Translations under genes and position numbers: made by a program | In this document: positions 55,596-63,698 of the stretch, in pieces | Layout of the letters: every line of letters begins with the position of its first letter | How positions within the stretch are numbered: the first letter of the stretch is position 1 | Notes under the pieces: model-generated | What the model was told of the DNA's origin: nothing | Databases searched by the model: none | What the model saw: the letters and a program-made list of their open reading frames with translations, nothing else | Assembly: GCF_002886185.1 (NCBI RefSeq) | Contig: NZ_KZ614147.1 | Location: 1,264,420-1,328,419 of the forward strand | DNA from: Salipaludibacillus neizhouensis | Lineage (GTDB): Bacteria > Bacillota > Bacilli > Bacillales > Salisediminibacteriaceae | Length of the DNA stretch: 64,000 nucleotides | Direction of reading: 5' to 3'

Positions 55596-55952
55596 ATGAA
55601 GTCAAAACCAATTTTAAATCAAATCGGAACTACATTTATTCCGGTTAGTGACATTAAAAGAGCACGTGACTGGTATTGTGAGATATTAGAGTTACCTGCA
55701 GATGGTGAGATTTTATTTGGTCATTTATACGTATTACCTATGAAAGGAACAGGTATCGTATTAGATAGCAAAATATTTTCAGAGGAAAATACCTATAAAG
55801 CACCACCTTTTCATTTAAATACAAATAATATAGAACAAGCTTATCAATATATGAAAAGCAAAAATGTTGAAATCATAACAAAAATTGAACATAATCATTG
55901 GTTCAATTTTAAAGACCTAGATGGGAATCATTTAATGATTTGTCAATGTTAG
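55596..55952 (+). CDS. VOC-superfamily (glyoxalase/bleomycin-resistance fold) protein
   Basis: 118 residues with the two beta-alpha-beta-beta-beta units of the vicinal-oxygen-chelate fold: TTFIPVSDIKRARDWYCEILEL near residue 10 and PFHLNTNNIEQAYQYMKSK near residue 70, ending DLDGNHLMICQC. The family includes glyoxalases, dioxygenases and antibiotic-binding or -modifying proteins; the substrate is unknown. The ATG follows AGGAGGGAG. Single-gene cassette followed by repeat copy 6. Confidence 0.88.
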   Translation: MKSKPILNQIGTTFIPVSDIKRARDWYCEILELPADGEILFGHLYVLPMKGTGIVLDSKIFSEENTYKAPPFHLNTNNIEQAYQYMKSKNVEIITKIEHNHWFNFKDLDGNHLMICQC

Positions 55953-55959
55953 TTGTTGC

Positions 55960-56192
55960 ACTAACAGGGCGTTAGTTCAACAAGCAAGCTGACTTTTAGT
56001 ACCTAATTCTTATCAATTCTTTCTGCAACAATCAGGCGCAAATCTGTAATAAGATTTGCGTCCTTTCTTTTTGTGTGTATATGGCCTGTTTTTTGAAGAA
56101 GTAGGTTCTTTATAATTTGAAATTAAATTGGAAAATTTATGTTAATATGATAATAGAAAAACTAATAGTTTGTGAATTTTTTCACTTAAACT
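55960..56192 (+). repeat. Cassette repeat copy 6 (full)
   Basis: Entry ACTAACAGGGCGTTAGTTCA at 55960; hairpin CGCAAATCT / AGATTTGCG at 56037-56060, perfect, with both arms changed relative to the commonest form; T-rich run; promoter block TTGGAAAATTTATGTTAATA at 56128; palindrome TGTGAATTTTTTCAC; ending TTAAACT. Confidence 0.88.
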
Positions 56193-56262
56193 CTATTTGT
56201 TGAAGAAGATTTTCGTAATTTTTGTCTATAATGTAATGTGAATTCGAGATAGGAGGGAAAAA

Positions 56263-56733
56263 ATGAATATAAAAGAACTTTTATTGAACCAATTTAGAGC
56301 TTGTCATTATAGAGATACTTGGTTTGTTTCTTTGAATACTGCATTAGAAGGTCTGAGTTCTGAACAAGCCTCTTGCAAAAGCAAAGACTCTACAAACTCA
56401 ATTCTGGAGATTGTTAATCATCTGTATTTTTATAATCAATTGGAATTAAATCGTTTTAAAGGAATAGCCAATAATGTTAATGTATCGGACAATAAGGTAA
56501 CGTTTAGTGATTTGCAGAAAACAAGTTGGACGATACTTGTTGAACAAATATTTAAAACTATGACTGATTGGGAAAATGTGATTGAGAGTTCTGATGAGGC
56601 GCATCTAAAAAAGTGTTCTGAAAACCTTACTTATATCAATTTACATAATGCTTATCATATTGGACAAATTTTATATATCCGTAAAAGTCGTGGAATTTGG
56701 GATGGCAGTGGAGGAATAAATTATACCTTTTAA
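56263..56733 (+). CDS. DinB-family protein
   Basis: 156 residues forming a four-helix bundle of the DinB/YfiT type. Putative metal-binding histidines are in IVNHLYFYNQ near residue 51 and HNAYHIGQILYIRK near residues 127-131. Relatives include bacillithiol transferases and damage-inducible proteins; the reaction is not known here. The ATG follows AGGAGGG. Cassette between repeat copies 6 and 7. Confidence 0.82.
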   Translation: MNIKELLLNQFRACHYRDTWFVSLNTALEGLSSEQASCKSKDSTNSILEIVNHLYFYNQLELNRFKGIANNVNVSDNKVTFSDLQKTSWTILVEQIFKTMTDWENVIESSDEAHLKKCSENLTYINLHNAYHIGQILYIRKSRGIWDGSGGINYTF

Positions 56734-56771
56734 TATTGCTAAATGGACTCTAACTGTCTTTAGATACTTAT

Positions 56772-56845
56772 TAAACAAACAGGCGCGAATCTGTAATAAG
56801 AATTGGCCCTTTCTTTGTGAATAGGACCAGATTGTGGAGTAACTG
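56772..56845 (+). repeat. Cassette repeat copy 7 (hairpin part only)
   Basis: AACAAACAGGCGCGAATCTG at 56775, AATAAGAATTGGCCC, TTTCTTTGTGAATAGGACCA. The lower stem is mispaired and neither entry segment nor promoter block is present. Confidence 0.7.
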
Positions 56846-56970
56846 TCAGTACGTAGTAGCCTTTATACTGAGCAGCAAAAGGTCTTCACTTTTTAGCCTA
56901 CTTTGTGAAATGTACTAACAGTAACGACGCAGGTTACTTTAAGATGGTACGGTATAATTAAACTCCTGCA

Positions 56971-57420
56971 TTAAACACCAAATTGTTTTAAATGGTGGTC
57001 AAGATGCTTGTAGATTCCTTTTCCCCATTGTTCGGAAGTGAATTTTCCGAAAAAAGGATGTGGATGACCTGTACAAGCCTCTGGTCCATTCTTTTGAAAT
57101 GTAATAATTTTTTGTTTCAGTTTTTCTCTTTCTATTTCAAATTCTTTTTTACTTGTAATTACAATGGATGGAATAGTAGACATATTGTGGGGTAAAGGTT
57201 TGTCATTATAAAAAATGGGTTTTGCAAATCGACCTACTAATAACCCTAACCAACCTCTTGGGGGTAAAGAATATCCCATTGCGATATCTTGGAAAGACGA
57301 GCAATGAGCTAACATTTGAGCGACATCCATTTTTCCCCATTCTGATTGTGAATTTACGTTTAAGTTTTCGATACGATTTAATAATTCATCTGTATACGTG
57401 ACCTCAAAAATATTATTCAT
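56971..57420 (-). CDS. DUF1569-family protein
   Basis: 149-residue protein with conserved MDVAQMLAHCSSFQDIAMG near residue 31 and GIYKHLDHHLKQFGV at the end, matching DUF1569 (a DinB-related fold). Its histidines could bind metal. Unlike the other cassettes it is on the minus strand. The 57421-57660 gap after its start shows a faint entry-like AACTAACTGGTGCAATTC near 57514 but no gene. Confidence 0.78.
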   Translation of the reverse strand: MNNIFEVTYTDELLNRIENLNVNSQSEWGKMDVAQMLAHCSSFQDIAMGYSLPPRGWLGLLVGRFAKPIFYNDKPLPHNMSTIPSIVITSKKEFEIEREKLKQKIITFQKNGPEACTGHPHPFFGKFTSEQWGKGIYKHLDHHLKQFGV

Positions 57421-57725
57421 TAGAATACTCCTTTAGTTTTTGATTTAACCATTAAATGCCCTTGATTATTTAATATATAATTCAACGTCAACGTTATTTT
57501 ATCCTTCTTTAACTAACTGGTGCAATTCTTGAAGAAACAGGGATTGCTATTTTGGTTATTGAAGTAAAGAATCAGTAATGAATATCTTTAAAGGGGGAAG
57601 TATGCCTGCATATGCTCCTCTTCTGTTTGCACATTTGATGAGATTAAAGATGATAAAGTTTGTATTTGGCAAGTAAAAAATGTATGGAATGGCAATTAAA
57701 AATGCATGCCACTTGCCGTCTCTAG

Positions 57726-58445
57726 TTATTGTTGTAATAAAGATTCTTTGTATCGAAAGCTTTCTCCCGTAAACATTAATAAATGAGAATGATGAATCAA
57801 TCGGTCAATAACGGCTTCTGTTAGAATGGGATCACCGAAAACATGGTTCCATTGACCGAATTGAAGGTTAGTTGTTATTAATAGACTACGGTTTTCGTAG
57901 CACATAGATATCACTTGAAATAACAGTTCTGCACCTTCTTTATTTAAGGGGATATATCCTAATTCGTCGAGCACCAAAAGATCCAGCTTTTCAATCATCT
58001 TCATGAACTTCGGAAGAGTTCCTTGTTGGTTGACTTCTATTAACTTATTAACTAAAGCTGCCACTGTAAAAAACTTCACCCGACTGCCAAACCTGTGTAT
58101 GGCATTTAAGGATATCAATGCCGCCAAATAGGTTTTCCCTGTACCAACTCCTCCGTATAAAATGAGGTTTTCTTGCTCTTTAATAAAATCCCCATTTAAT
58201 ATCGTTTCTTGATCAATTCCTTGTGGAATTTGTATATGCTCCCATTGAAAAGGCAACGTTCCTGTTTTCGGCAACTGAGCTTGGTTTAATAGTAAGTTAA
58301 TCTTTCGCTCTTCACGATTTTTAGCTTCCATTTCAAATAGCTTCAATAAGTACTCTTGGTTATTTTCAGCTTCAATTTCATGATAATGTTCACGAATCCA
58401 GCTAAGCTTCAACTGTTTGGCGTAGGATTCGATTTGCTCTTTCAT
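57726..58445 (-). CDS. istB: IS21-family helper ATPase IstB
   Basis: 239-residue AAA+ protein needed for IS21 transposition. Walker A GGVGTGKTYLAA near residue 98 and Walker B LDLLVLDELGYI near residue 147 are intact. It overlaps the end of istA by four bases. No frameshift is seen. Confidence 0.95.
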   Translation of the reverse strand: MKEQIESYAKQLKLSWIREHYHEIEAENNQEYLLKLFEMEAKNREERKINLLLNQAQLPKTGTLPFQWEHIQIPQGIDQETILNGDFIKEQENLILYGGVGTGKTYLAALISLNAIHRFGSRVKFFTVAALVNKLIEVNQQGTLPKFMKMIEKLDLLVLDELGYIPLNKEGAELLFQVISMCYENRSLLITTNLQFGQWNHVFGDPILTEAVIDRLIHHSHLLMFTGESFRYKESLLQQ

Positions 58446-59944
58446 TTACGATCACCTCCTTCTTGAAAAAAGGCATCATAATGAGAAAGGCCGCGAGATG
58501 CGTTGGGCAAGACGGGCACCTTCATACGAGGAGTAATTTCCATATGAGAACGGTCTTGATTCATTAACGAATAAAAACAGTGCTTAATTTGATCTGCGCT
58601 AGGATGACCATGAGAGGAAGCCAATTGGAGCGCTTTGTTCAGTAATGTGAAATCATCATTTTTTAAGAGTTTCGCTAGTAAACGTAACCCCATTTTCCGT
58701 TCCTCTTCTGTGCAATCTTTTAAGTATTGAGACCAAGCATAAGGGAATTGATCATATAAGCTTGAATATTTAATAGCTTTCGGACGTTTTGATAATAATT
58801 CAAGATAAGGCTGCCATATCATCGATTTTCGCTTCACACCATATAGCCGAGAATGCGTGACAATGGGTTCATTGTCTTCATTTAATACCACGACAGTATT
58901 AAAGGTAAGACGTGTTTTTACTCTTTGTTTCGCAAACCTCGGAGAGGTAGAATATTCCTTATTGTCCAAACTCACAATGCCATACTTATCAGCCTTCATT
59001 TCCTGGTAATAAGCACATTCAAAATCTTTCTCAGGAAGGTGAAGCCACTTACTTTGGTCTTCTTTATATAACTCTGATTGAAGTATCTGCTTCTTATAAT
59101 GCACGCGATGCCGGTCTTCCTCTGCCTTATTCCAAAGCGTCTTATTAAAGTGATCTAAGTTAGCCACCGTACATTCAGGCAAAAGAAAATTGTTCCGCAC
59201 GTATTTAACCATCGCTTCTACGTGCCCTTTTTCATTTCCCTTTCCTGGATTACAAAACTCATATCGGAAACCGTAGTGTAAGACAAACCTTTCGAAGGTA
59301 TCGGTCAGTTTCCGTGCTCCTTTTCCCATGATTTTTGAGACCGCAGGTGACAAGTTATCGAATCGAATAGTTGTTGGAACGCCACCGATATGACGAAATA
59401 TACGTTGTAATCCTTCAAGTAAACATTCTGTATTTTCCGAAGGAAATACTTGAAAATAAAAGGTGTTACTAAAAGGGAAGGACACAACCAAATATGGCAA
59501 ATCAATGATTTTTGATTGGTACTTAAATGATGCTGTACCAAAGTCCACTTGAGCTGTTCCTGGGAAAGACTCTAGTGGTAGAGCTACACCTTCTTGATAA
59601 TCTTTTAACTCCTTTTTCCGTTTCGAAACATAGTCACGGACAGATCTCTCGGAGCCTCTGAAACTATGAAATTCCCCCAACTGCTCATACATTCTTTTAG
59701 CTGTTCTATGATTCTTCCTTTTCTTCTTCAGATCTTCACCAATCCATTTATCTATGATAGGTTTCACTGGATCCATCACTCTTGCTTTCCTCTTTTGTGG
59801 CAACTTCACTTGAAACTCTTCTTGATTGGCATATTTCCTTACTGTACGTGGGTCCACTTCGACCCTGGTAGCTACACTGGAATAATTATTGCCTTTCTGA
59901 TTCACTTCGCGTCTGATATAATCTATCTGAGTCACTTCTAACAT
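58442..59944 (-). CDS. istA: IS21-family transposase IstA
   Basis: 500-residue transposase. An N-terminal HTH (SSVATRVEVDPRTVRKYAN near residue 22) precedes the DDE core: Asp in TAQVDFGTASF near residue 130, Asp in TIRFDNLSPAV near residue 194 and Glu in GNEKGHVEAMV near residue 240. Intact, so the element could be active. The start follows AGGAGAT. Confidence 0.95.
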   Translation of the reverse strand: MLEVTQIDYIRREVNQKGNNYSSVATRVEVDPRTVRKYANQEEFQVKLPQKRKARVMDPVKPIIDKWIGEDLKKKRKNHRTAKRMYEQLGEFHSFRGSERSVRDYVSKRKKELKDYQEGVALPLESFPGTAQVDFGTASFKYQSKIIDLPYLVVSFPFSNTFYFQVFPSENTECLLEGLQRIFRHIGGVPTTIRFDNLSPAVSKIMGKGARKLTDTFERFVLHYGFRYEFCNPGKGNEKGHVEAMVKYVRNNFLLPECTVANLDHFNKTLWNKAEEDRHRVHYKKQILQSELYKEDQSKWLHLPEKDFECAYYQEMKADKYGIVSLDNKEYSTSPRFAKQRVKTRLTFNTVVVLNEDNEPIVTHSRLYGVKRKSMIWQPYLELLSKRPKAIKYSSLYDQFPYAWSQYLKDCTEEERKMGLRLLAKLLKNDDFTLLNKALQLASSHGHPSADQIKHCFYSLMNQDRSHMEITPRMKVPVLPNASRGLSHYDAFFQEGGDRK

Positions 59945-60024
59945 CTCCTAATATCCTCCTGTCAAACGTTGTTGGTCCAACGAGGAGTTTAAAGTTATTT
60001 TGAGAAGTTAGCAAGTGGCGTTTT

Positions 60025-60062
60025 TTAATTTATGAGGGCCCCGCGGGGCCCTCATAAATTAA
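60025..60062 (+). repeat. Perfect 38-bp GC-core palindrome
   Basis: Two 19-base arms (TTAATTTATGAGGGCCCCG and its exact complement) meet without a loop. It lies near the istA-side end of the IS21 element, in otherwise AT-rich DNA. No T run follows in either direction, so it is not an ordinary terminator. Confidence 0.8.
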
Positions 60063-60283
60063 CTGCCGTCCCCTACATATTTAGTTTGCCATAAACATAA
60101 AGTTATATAATTAAAGATAGATGAACTTAAAATTCAAGCATAAAAAAAACACCAAAAACAATTCTGAAAATTGAATTACTTCAAATCATAGGTAATATAA
60201 CTGTTAAAGTAAGGGGAGCCATGAAGATATATTTCAATGTAATGAAGCAGGGAAACTAAAAAAACATATTAGGGGGCTACTAA

Positions 60284-61072
60284 ATGGATCCATTAAAGCA
60301 AAATAGCGATGCTTGGGACAAGAAGGTTGAAGATGGTGCTGTATACACCAAACCTATTAATGAAGAAATAATTAAAAAGAGTAAAGATGGGTATTGGGGG
60401 ATAAGGACTACGCCTACAAAATATGTTCCAAGAGAGTGGTTACCCAAATCATTAGAGGGACAGAAAATACTTTGTTTAGCATCTGGAGGGGGTCAACAAG
60501 GACCAGTATTAGCCGCAGCAGGTGCTGACGTTACAGTTGTTGATTTATCTGCAAAACAATTAGACCAAGATAAATTCGTTTCTGAAAGAGATGGACTTAA
60601 AATTACAACTATACAAGGAAGTATGACAGACTTACATTTCTTTGATGATCAACAGTTTGATATTATAGTTCACCCAGTATCTAATTTATTTGTTGAAAAT
60701 TTGTCTCCTGTTTGGAAAGAAGCATCAAGAGTTCTAAAAGATAATGGTGTTTTAATTGCAGGGTTCACTAATCCTCTTCTTTTTATTTTTGATGACAAAG
60801 AAGATATGAAGGGTAACTTGGTTGTTAAAAACTCTATTCCATCAACTTCTTTAGACAACTTAACCGAAAGAGAATCTGAAGAATATCTTAAGGCAAAAAA
60901 TCCGATTGAGTTTGGGCACACATTAGAGGATCAAATTCAAGGACAAATTAATGCTGGCTTTGTCATAACTGGTCTATATGAAGATGACTTTGGCGGAAGT
61001 AGACCATTAGATAAATATATAAAGTGTTTTATCTCAACCAAGGCTAGAAAAGTGGATATAGTTGAACAATAG
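60284..61072 (+). CDS. Class I SAM-dependent methyltransferase
   Basis: 262 residues. Motif I is ILCLASGGGQQGPVLAAAGA near residue 64, followed by VTVVDLSAKQLDQD, DIIVHPVSNLFVE near residue 127 and VLKDNGVLIAGF near residue 150. It resembles the small-molecule/ubiE-type methyltransferases found scattered in Bacillus; acceptor unknown. The ATG follows TTAGGGGGC. Followed by repeat copy 8. Confidence 0.85.
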   Translation: MDPLKQNSDAWDKKVEDGAVYTKPINEEIIKKSKDGYWGIRTTPTKYVPREWLPKSLEGQKILCLASGGGQQGPVLAAAGADVTVVDLSAKQLDQDKFVSERDGLKITTIQGSMTDLHFFDDQQFDIIVHPVSNLFVENLSPVWKEASRVLKDNGVLIAGFTNPLLFIFDDKEDMKGNLVVKNSIPSTSLDNLTERESEEYLKAKNPIEFGHTLEDQIQGQINAGFVITGLYEDDFGGSRPLDKYIKCFISTKARKVDIVEQ

Positions 61073-61130
61073 CTGTGATTTACAACTGCATCTTTTACTC
61101 CACAGTACAACGATACTATTCAATAAAAAT

Positions 61131-61299
61131 AATCTTCAACAATCAGGCGCAATTCTGTAATATGGATTGCGCCATTTCTTTGTTAATAGGGCCATTTTGT
61201 TAAAGAGTAGGTCCCAAGATTTTGAGAATAAATTGGCAAATTTATGTTAAAGTGATAATAGAAAATATAAGTGTTTGTGAAATATTTCACTTAAACTAA
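61131..61299 (+). repeat. Cassette repeat copy 8 (hairpin, promoter, palindrome)
   Basis: Hairpin GGCGCAAT / ATTGCGCC at 61147-61173 with a perfect lower stem; promoter block TTGGCAAATTTATGTTAAAG; perfect palindrome GTGAAATATTTCAC at 61277-61290; then TTAAACTAAAGGGGAG, the intact version of the site interrupted at 53003. No entry segment is seen before it. Confidence 0.88.
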
Positions 61300-61333
61300 A
61301 GGGGAGTTTACCACAAGAAGGAGAGGAAAATAA

Positions 61334-61510
61334 ATGAAGTATTTATTATACGGTACATTAGGATTGTTAGTAGTATCTTTTGTTATGGATTCAATGGGGT
61401 ATCGCCCTTCTTATTACATTTTTGGTCTTATTGAATGGACAACTCGTTATGTACTGCCTTGGATAGGATTATATTGGTTTATACAGTTTGTAAAATCCAA
61501 AAAGGAATAG
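61334..61510 (+). CDS. Small membrane protein (58 residues)
   Basis: ATG at 61334 after AAGGAGAGG. The protein begins MKYLLYGTLGLLVVSFVMDS and has a second hydrophobic stretch YVLPWIGLYWFIQFV before a lysine-rich end. Two membrane segments; family not recognised. It is the gene closest behind the complete promoter-palindrome block of repeat copy 8. Confidence 0.65.
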   Translation: MKYLLYGTLGLLVVSFVMDSMGYRPSYYIFGLIEWTTRYVLPWIGLYWFIQFVKSKKE

Positions 61511-61650
61511 ATGAACATATTCAAGTAATGGAAGCAATAGTTTAAAAAGCCTTTGGTTCTGTTGAGGCGAAGGAGAATTTTGTTCAATAAGATGATTAAG
61601 TTCTAAACTAAAATTATGATAACGATGATTTGGTAACGAGGAGGATGATT

Positions 61651-61806
61651 ATGGATAAGGTACTTGGTACGTTTAAGAATATGTTCTTAGACTTATTCTC
61701 AATGGGTAAAGGTTTTTTCTATGGATTTGTAATGGTAGGGTTATTTATTGTAATTTGTGGTGCTTTGATATATGGATTTCTGTTTCTTAAAAGTTTCATA
61801 TTCTAG
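61651..61806 (+). CDS. Small membrane protein (51 residues)
   Basis: ATG at 61651 after GAGGAGGATG. The protein begins MDKVLGTFKNMFLDLFSMGK followed by a single long hydrophobic segment (FVMVGLFIVICGALIYGFLF). The amphipathic N-terminal helix plus one span could suit a small regulator or toxin-like peptide, but nothing specific is recognised. Repeat copy 9 follows. Confidence 0.6.
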   Translation: MDKVLGTFKNMFLDLFSMGKGFFYGFVMVGLFIVICGALIYGFLFLKSFIF

Positions 61807-61833
61807 TCAAGATAAACTTCAAATCTAAACGTT

Positions 61834-61915
61834 TCTTCTTCAACAAACAGGCGCAATTCTTTAATAAGAGTTGCGTCCTTTCTTTGTGTATAATTCCAGA
61901 TTGTGGAGTAATTGA
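61834..61915 (+). repeat. Cassette repeat copy 9 (hairpin part only)
   Basis: TCTTCAACAAACAGG, hairpin CGCAATTCT / AGAGTTGCG (one T-G pair), TCCTTTCTTTGTG, and CCAGATTGTGGAG. No promoter block; the following 61916-62170 gap is otherwise unremarkable apart from a TTGACA at 62116-62121 that may be part of the next gene's promoter. Confidence 0.75.
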
Positions 61916-62170
61916 TTTGTCGTAGCTGTTGAAAAGTTTGATTAAATAATTGCCAATACCTTTATCTAAAAGAAAATGGTAAGAGCATGTTTTAAAACTT
62001 TGATCAACCATGCTTAAATAAATGCGATAGATTAACCCCTAAATCCTTGTTACATTGCACTAAATCTGTCCTTTTTTACATTAAATGAATCGAACCTGCC
62101 ACAACAAAGCATAAATTGACAGGATATGTTCTTTAGAAGTTGCTAAGATGAAAATAAGGAGTTGAAAGCC

Positions 62171-63040
62171 ATGGCATGGGTGGAGACAATACAAAAGGCA
62201 ATTGAATACATGGAAAAAAATATTTTGGAGGATATTACGATAGACAGTATTGCTAAACAAGCCAATGTGTCACCTTTTCATTTCCAACGAACGTTTGCAG
62301 TTTTGACAGAAATTACGATTGGTGACTATATAAGAAGGCGGCGATTAACATTCGCAGGAGAAGAATTGCTGACTACAGGCGTGAAGATTATTGACCTTGC
62401 CAATAAATATGGCTATGACACTCCCGAGGCTTTTTCGAAGGCTTTCCGCAGACAGCACGGGGTTACTCCAAGTGAAGCGCGAAAGAAAAAGGGGAAACTA
62501 CAATCCTATAACCGCCTGATAATCCAGGTAACCTTGAAAGGGGCAGAACCAATGAAGTATAGTGTAGTCGAGAAGAATGCGTTTCAAATTGTTGGGATTA
62601 AGCGGGAATTTCCTTGTGTGGCAGAGGAAGAAAACGTATTAGGCATTCCCGAATTTTGGGAAGAAGTCAATCAAAATGGAACAAGCGATCTGCTATTCCA
62701 ACTGAATGACGCGGTAGTAAAAGGTGTTTTAGGTGTTTGTGGGGAAGTCAGTGAAGAGCAAAAAAAGACTAATATATTTGATTATTGGGTGGCAACCTCG
62801 TACGCTGGGGAAGTTCCAGAAGGGATGTATGGATTAGAAATTCCTGCTTCCAAGTGGGCGGTTTTTGAAGTGCATGAACCAATGCCTGCTGCGATGCAAA
62901 ATACGTGGAAACAAATCTTCTCCGAATGGTTCCCGTCCACTGGGTATGAGCATGCAGGTACACTAGAATTTGAATCATATAGGGATGAGGATCCCCATAG
63001 TCCAGATTTATACTCGGAAATCTGGATTCCAATTAAATAA
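62171..63040 (+). CDS. AraC-family regulator with GyrI-like effector domain
   Basis: 289 residues. Two N-terminal HTH motifs of the AraC type (IDSIAKQANVSPFHFQRTFA near residue 25; IIDLANKYGYDTPEAFSKAF near residue 73) are joined to a C-terminal GyrI-like small-molecule-binding domain (residues 125-289, MKYSVVEKNAFQIVGIKREF to LYSEIWIPIK). Such proteins activate multidrug or stress genes on ligand binding (Rob/SoxS-like plus GyrI). I start at the ATG at 62171, nine bases after GGAG. Confidence 0.88.
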   Translation: MAWVETIQKAIEYMEKNILEDITIDSIAKQANVSPFHFQRTFAVLTEITIGDYIRRRRLTFAGEELLTTGVKIIDLANKYGYDTPEAFSKAFRRQHGVTPSEARKKKGKLQSYNRLIIQVTLKGAEPMKYSVVEKNAFQIVGIKREFPCVAEEENVLGIPEFWEEVNQNGTSDLLFQLNDAVVKGVLGVCGEVSEEQKKTNIFDYWVATSYAGEVPEGMYGLEIPASKWAVFEVHEPMPAAMQNTWKQIFSEWFPSTGYEHAGTLEFESYRDEDPHSPDLYSEIWIPIK

Positions 63041-63059
63041 GTTCACTATTTTATACAGT

Positions 63060-63130
63060 CTTCGGCATCAGACGCAAATCTGTAATACGAATTGCGTCTT
63101 TTCTTTGTGTATAGGGGCATTAGTGGAACA
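63060..63130 (+). repeat. Cassette repeat copy 10 (hairpin part only)
   Basis: Hairpin AGACGCAA / TTGCGTCT at 63070-63100, followed by TTTCTTTGTG. The lower stem A-T pair replaces the usual G-C pair on both arms. The promoter block is not recognisable. Confidence 0.75.
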
Positions 63131-63194
63131 AACAATTATTTCAATAGAAATAAAAATTACATGGTAATATAGTTAAAAAAGGCTGTGTTACATT

Positions 63195-63698
63195 ATGAAA
63201 GTTTCTTTAATTGTTGCGATGGATCAGAATAGAGTAATTGGCAATGAGAACGACATTCCATGGAGAATTCCTAAGGATTGGGAGTATGTTAAAAATACTA
63301 CACTGGGACATCCAATCATATTGGGTAGAAAGAATCTTGAGTCAATTGGAAGGGCATTACCTAACAGAAGGAATATTATTTTAACAAGAGACAGGAATTT
63401 TAACTTTGAAGGTTGTGAAATTGCCCATTCAATAGAAGATGTTTTTGGGCTAGGTAAAGATGAGGAAGAGATTTTCATTTTTGGGGGAGAACACATTTAT
63501 AATATGTTCATGCCTTATGTTGAAAAGATGTATATTACAAAAATTCATCATGAATTCAAAGGAGATACATTTTTTCCGAAGGTTAATCTCGATGAATGGA
63601 AAGAAGTATCTATTGAAAAAGGGGTTATGAATGACAAAAACCCATATAACTACTATTTTCATATTTATGAAAGAAAGGGTATTAAGGTAACGAGGTAA
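63195..63698 (+). CDS. Dihydrofolate reductase
   Basis: 167-residue DHFR reducing dihydrofolate with NADPH. LIVAMDQNRVIGNENDIPWRIPKDW near the start contains the loop and the acidic residue region, HPIILGRKNLESIG near residue 40 the NADPH part, and FIFGGEHIYNMF near residue 95 the glycine pair. It is an extra accessory copy, far from thyA, in a cassette context, as are trimethoprim-insensitive dfr genes; insensitivity is only a possibility. The cassette repeat starts directly at its stop codon. Confidence 0.9.
   Translation: MKVSLIVAMDQNRVIGNENDIPWRIPKDWEYVKNTTLGHPIILGRKNLESIGRALPNRRNIILTRDRNFNFEGCEIAHSIEDVFGLGKDEEEIFIFGGEHIYNMFMPYVEKMYITKIHHEFKGDTFFPKVNLDEWKEVSIEKGVMNDKNPYNYYFHIYERKGIKVTR

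Larger units (their letters stand above)
57661..60077 (-). mobile_element. IS21-family insertion sequence
   Basis: The istA-istB gene pair defines the family. Both ends carry GCCACTTGC pointing inwards (57708-57716 and, on the other strand, near 60011-60020), and TGTA/TACA at 57661 and 60077 are possible termini, giving about 2.4 kb, normal for IS21. I could not find a target duplication, so the exact ends are approximate. Confidence 0.7.

Noticed and set aside
57421..57660. A cassette repeat copy between DUF1569 gene and IS21
   Set aside because: Only a faint entry-like AACTAACTGGTGCAATTC is seen; hairpin, promoter block and palindrome are missing.
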